Of a stretch of DNA of 6,321 nucleotides, positions 4,826-6,321 are shown one piece after another; position 1 is the first letter of the stretch, and every line of letters starts with the position of its first letter. Made by a program: the position numbers and the translations under genes. The notes under the pieces were generated by a model. The model had not been told where the DNA came from. It made no database searches and saw nothing but the letters and a program-made list of their open reading frames with translations. The DNA comes from Thermoleophilaceae bacterium (GTDB taxonomy: Bacteria; Actinomycetota; Thermoleophilia; Solirubrobacterales; Thermoleophilaceae). The DNA lies in assembly GCA_013696905.1 (NCBI GenBank), contig JACCXP010000189.1:1-6321 (forward strand), written 5' to 3'.

Positions 4826-6321
4826 CGCTCTTGACCGGCGGCTCGATCCTGAGCGGCCGGTTGAAGGCCGCGAAGCGCTGCGTCATGAAGTGCCCGCCGG
4901 CGACCATCCGAGCCCGCAGCACGCGTTCTGTCCCGAGGTCGATCGTGAGCCGAAACCACACCGGCGTCGCCTGGTCCATCAGCGCGAGCTCAGCCACGCG
5001 CCGGTCGCCCTCGCGGCGCACTCCGAGCAGGCGCACCGCGCGCGCGTAGGACGTCCAGCGAAACCAGCTGCGCGTGCGAAACGCGGGCCCGCCGCCGCCG
5101 AAGCGGTCCTTTCTCCAGGGGAGGCCCGCGACGCGAGACCACTGGTCGGCGCCGATCGTGACCGACTCCGCGCGCCCGTTCGTCCGATAGGCGAGGCGGT
5201 CGGGCGCGCGTAGGCGGTACCACGTCTCGGCCAAGCTGCCAGGCCCGCTCGTGACCCGCTCGTGCTGGCGCACGCTGCGCAGCTCGCCCATCGCGCTCTG
5301 CGAGCGCCGCAACAACCGCCGGGCGCGGGCGTTGTCGTCCGGCCGCCAGCGCACCGGTACGCGGGCCACCGAAGTCAGGTCTCGCTCGCGAACCCGAACA
5401 TCGAGGACCGGCGCCAGCGATCGCAGGCGGAAGTCGAGGCAGCCCGGGCCGCAGCTCGTCTGCTCGGCCGCTCGTATCCGCGCCCTCGCCGAAGCGACCG
5501 GCTTCGCGTCTCGGTCGAGCACCCGCAAGCGCCCCGCCAGTCCGGTCCCGTCGCGCCTGACCCAGACAGCCGCAATCGAAGAGCCCGCCTGCTCGGCGAC
5601 CGCGAGCTCGTTCGCGCGCGGCTTCGGCTGCGGGCAGGGGTCGCAGGCCTCACCGGCGAGCGCCTGTGCCTCGTCGGCGTCGGCGAGCTGGCGCGGGGGC
5701 AGAGGGAAGGCGACCAACGCGGCGGCGACGCCGACGACTGCCACCGTCAGTAGCGGCTCTGAGCCGAGCAGTCGCCAGTGGCGGCGCTCGAGGCGCTCGG
5801 GCGCTCGGGGGTTCGCCCGAAGCAGCCGAGGACGAAGCCGGATCGCGTGCCAGTAGCTCACGAGCGCGGTCGCGGCCACCAGGGCGATCTTCAAGCCGAG
5901 CAGACGCCCGTAGGAGGTCTGCCAGAGCGCGGAGGGCTCACCGAGCTGGATCCAGGCGTTGGCGAGGCCGGTTGAGGCGACTATCAGGAAGGCCGGCAGC
6001 GCCACCCTGCCGAAGCGCTCGAGCACGCCGGCCATCACGGCGCGGCGAAGCTGGCGATCGACCGTACGCTCGAGCGGGAGCCAGGCGAGCGCGATCTGGG
6101 CCAGCCCACCGAGCCACACCGCCGCGGCCAGTAGGTGCAGCGCGTCGGTGGCCACCGCCGCGAAACGCGGGTCGGCGGAGTTGGCGTGGCCGCCGAGCGC
6201 CACCGCCAGAAAAGCCAAGACGACCAGACCGGCGGCCGGGACCAAACGGCGCGAGGCCAGCAGCGCGGACCCCGCGAGGGCCAGCACGGCAGCCGTGCGG
6301 GCCAGGCCCGCCACGTTTGAG
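4815..6321 (-). CDS. copD: CopD-family copper membrane protein fused to extracytoplasmic LolA/LppX-like domain (5' partial)
   Basis: The reading frame is open to the window edge, and the usual first helices of CopD (or a CopC domain, as in YcnJ) are missing, so the GTG at 6314 is probably internal. Numbered from that GTG, 499 residues are seen. Six membrane helices lie near 7-20, 25-42, 55-79, 104-124, 138-158 and 186-205. The CopD hallmarks are GHA with His43, then D57xxH60 and W67LGGL, followed by TGLANAWIQL and YGRLLGLK. Basic loops (82-103 and 159-184) place the C-terminus outside the cell by the positive-inside rule. The tail holds CDPC (224-227), a beta-rich stretch resembling YtkA/FixH-like domains (about 230-323) with CGPGC (288-292), and a domain (about 328-493) resembling LolA/LppX lipoprotein carriers: ARRLL, an ETWYRLRAPDRLAY strand pair and a TPVWFRLTIDLGTERVLRARM hairpin. 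CopD proteins are linked to copper transport or resistance. The tail functions are inferred from fold resemblance only. Confidence 0.88.
   Translation of the reverse strand, partial: SNVAGLARTAAVLALAGSALLASRRLVPAAGLVVLAFLAVALGGHANSADPRFAAVATDALHLLAAAVWLGGLAQIALAWLPLERTVDRQLRRAVMAGVLERFGRVALPAFLIVASTGLANAWIQLGEPSALWQTSYGRLLGLKIALVAATALVSYWHAIRLRPRLLRANPRAPERLERRHWRLLGSEPLLTVAVVGVAAALVAFPLPPRQLADADEAQALAGEACDPCPQPKPRANELAVAEQAGSSIAAVWVRRDGTGLAGRLRVLDRDAKPVASARARIRAAEQTSCGPGCLDFRLRSLAPVLDVRVRERDLTSVARVPVRWRPDDNARARRLLRRSQSAMGELRSVRQHERVTSGPGSLAETWYRLRAPDRLAYRTNGRAESVTIGADQWSRVAGLPWRKDRFGGGGPAFRTRSWFRWTSYARAVRLLGVRREGDRRVAELALMDQATPVWFRLTIDLGTERVLRARMVAGGHFMTQRFAAFNRPLRIEPPVKSDVG

Noticed and set aside
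5251..5856. Plus-strand open frame (201 codons) opposite copD
   Set aside because: Low-complexity Arg/Ser-rich translation opposite a frame with clear CopD and tail-domain features; a shadow, not a gene.
1..6321. CRISPR array, transposon ends, tRNA or rRNA genes
   Set aside because: Read for spaced direct repeats, terminal inverted repeats, transposase-like products and tRNA-like sequence; none was noticed.

Overview
The window is about 70% GC or higher, with tightly packed genes, strong G/C preference at third codon positions and GTG as well as ATG starts. Together with the gene content this points to a high-GC Gram-positive actinobacterium. Thermoleophilia-like lineages are a plausible guess, but that placement is inference from protein style only. 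Nothing suggests a phage, plasmid or insertion sequence. The whole window reads as one copper-homeostasis locus.

Left half (1-2927) is the cytoplasmic copper module. A CsoR-type copper-sensing repressor (minus strand, 50-340) is divergent from a small HMA-domain copper chaperone of CopZ type (409-612) and a Cu(+)-exporting P1B-type ATPase, CopA (609-2927). The 68-bp divergent gap holds a near-perfect palindrome, TACCC-N5-GGGTA (363-377), of the kind bound by CsoR, so the repressor probably controls itself and copZ-copA. The chaperone is odd: the first cysteine of its metal-binding motif is replaced by phenylalanine (FAHC instead of CxHC).

Middle (2928-3249) is a convergent gap. It holds a possible single-TM small protein (2947-3147, weakly supported, with a reading-frame bias shift near a run of seven G) and a 9-bp inverted repeat that could end transcription from both sides.

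Right half (3250-6321, minus strand) looks like an operon for copper and thiol handling in the envelope, read right to left. It starts with a CopD-family membrane protein, cut by the window edge at its N-terminus and carrying a long extracytoplasmic tail with two cysteine pairs and a LolA/LppX-like C-terminal domain. Next is a membrane-anchored TlpA/ResA-like thioredoxin (WCVPC), overlapping copD by 11 bp. Last is a predicted lipoprotein with five Asp-box repeats spaced about 40 residues apart (a beta-propeller).

Working model: CsoR releases copZ-copA under copper excess and CopA exports Cu(+) across the membrane. The convergent operon supplies membrane and extracytoplasmic proteins that bind, move or use copper and keep the relevant thiols reduced. 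The least usual parts are the CopD tail fusion, the propeller lipoprotein beside it, and the one-cysteine CopZ.
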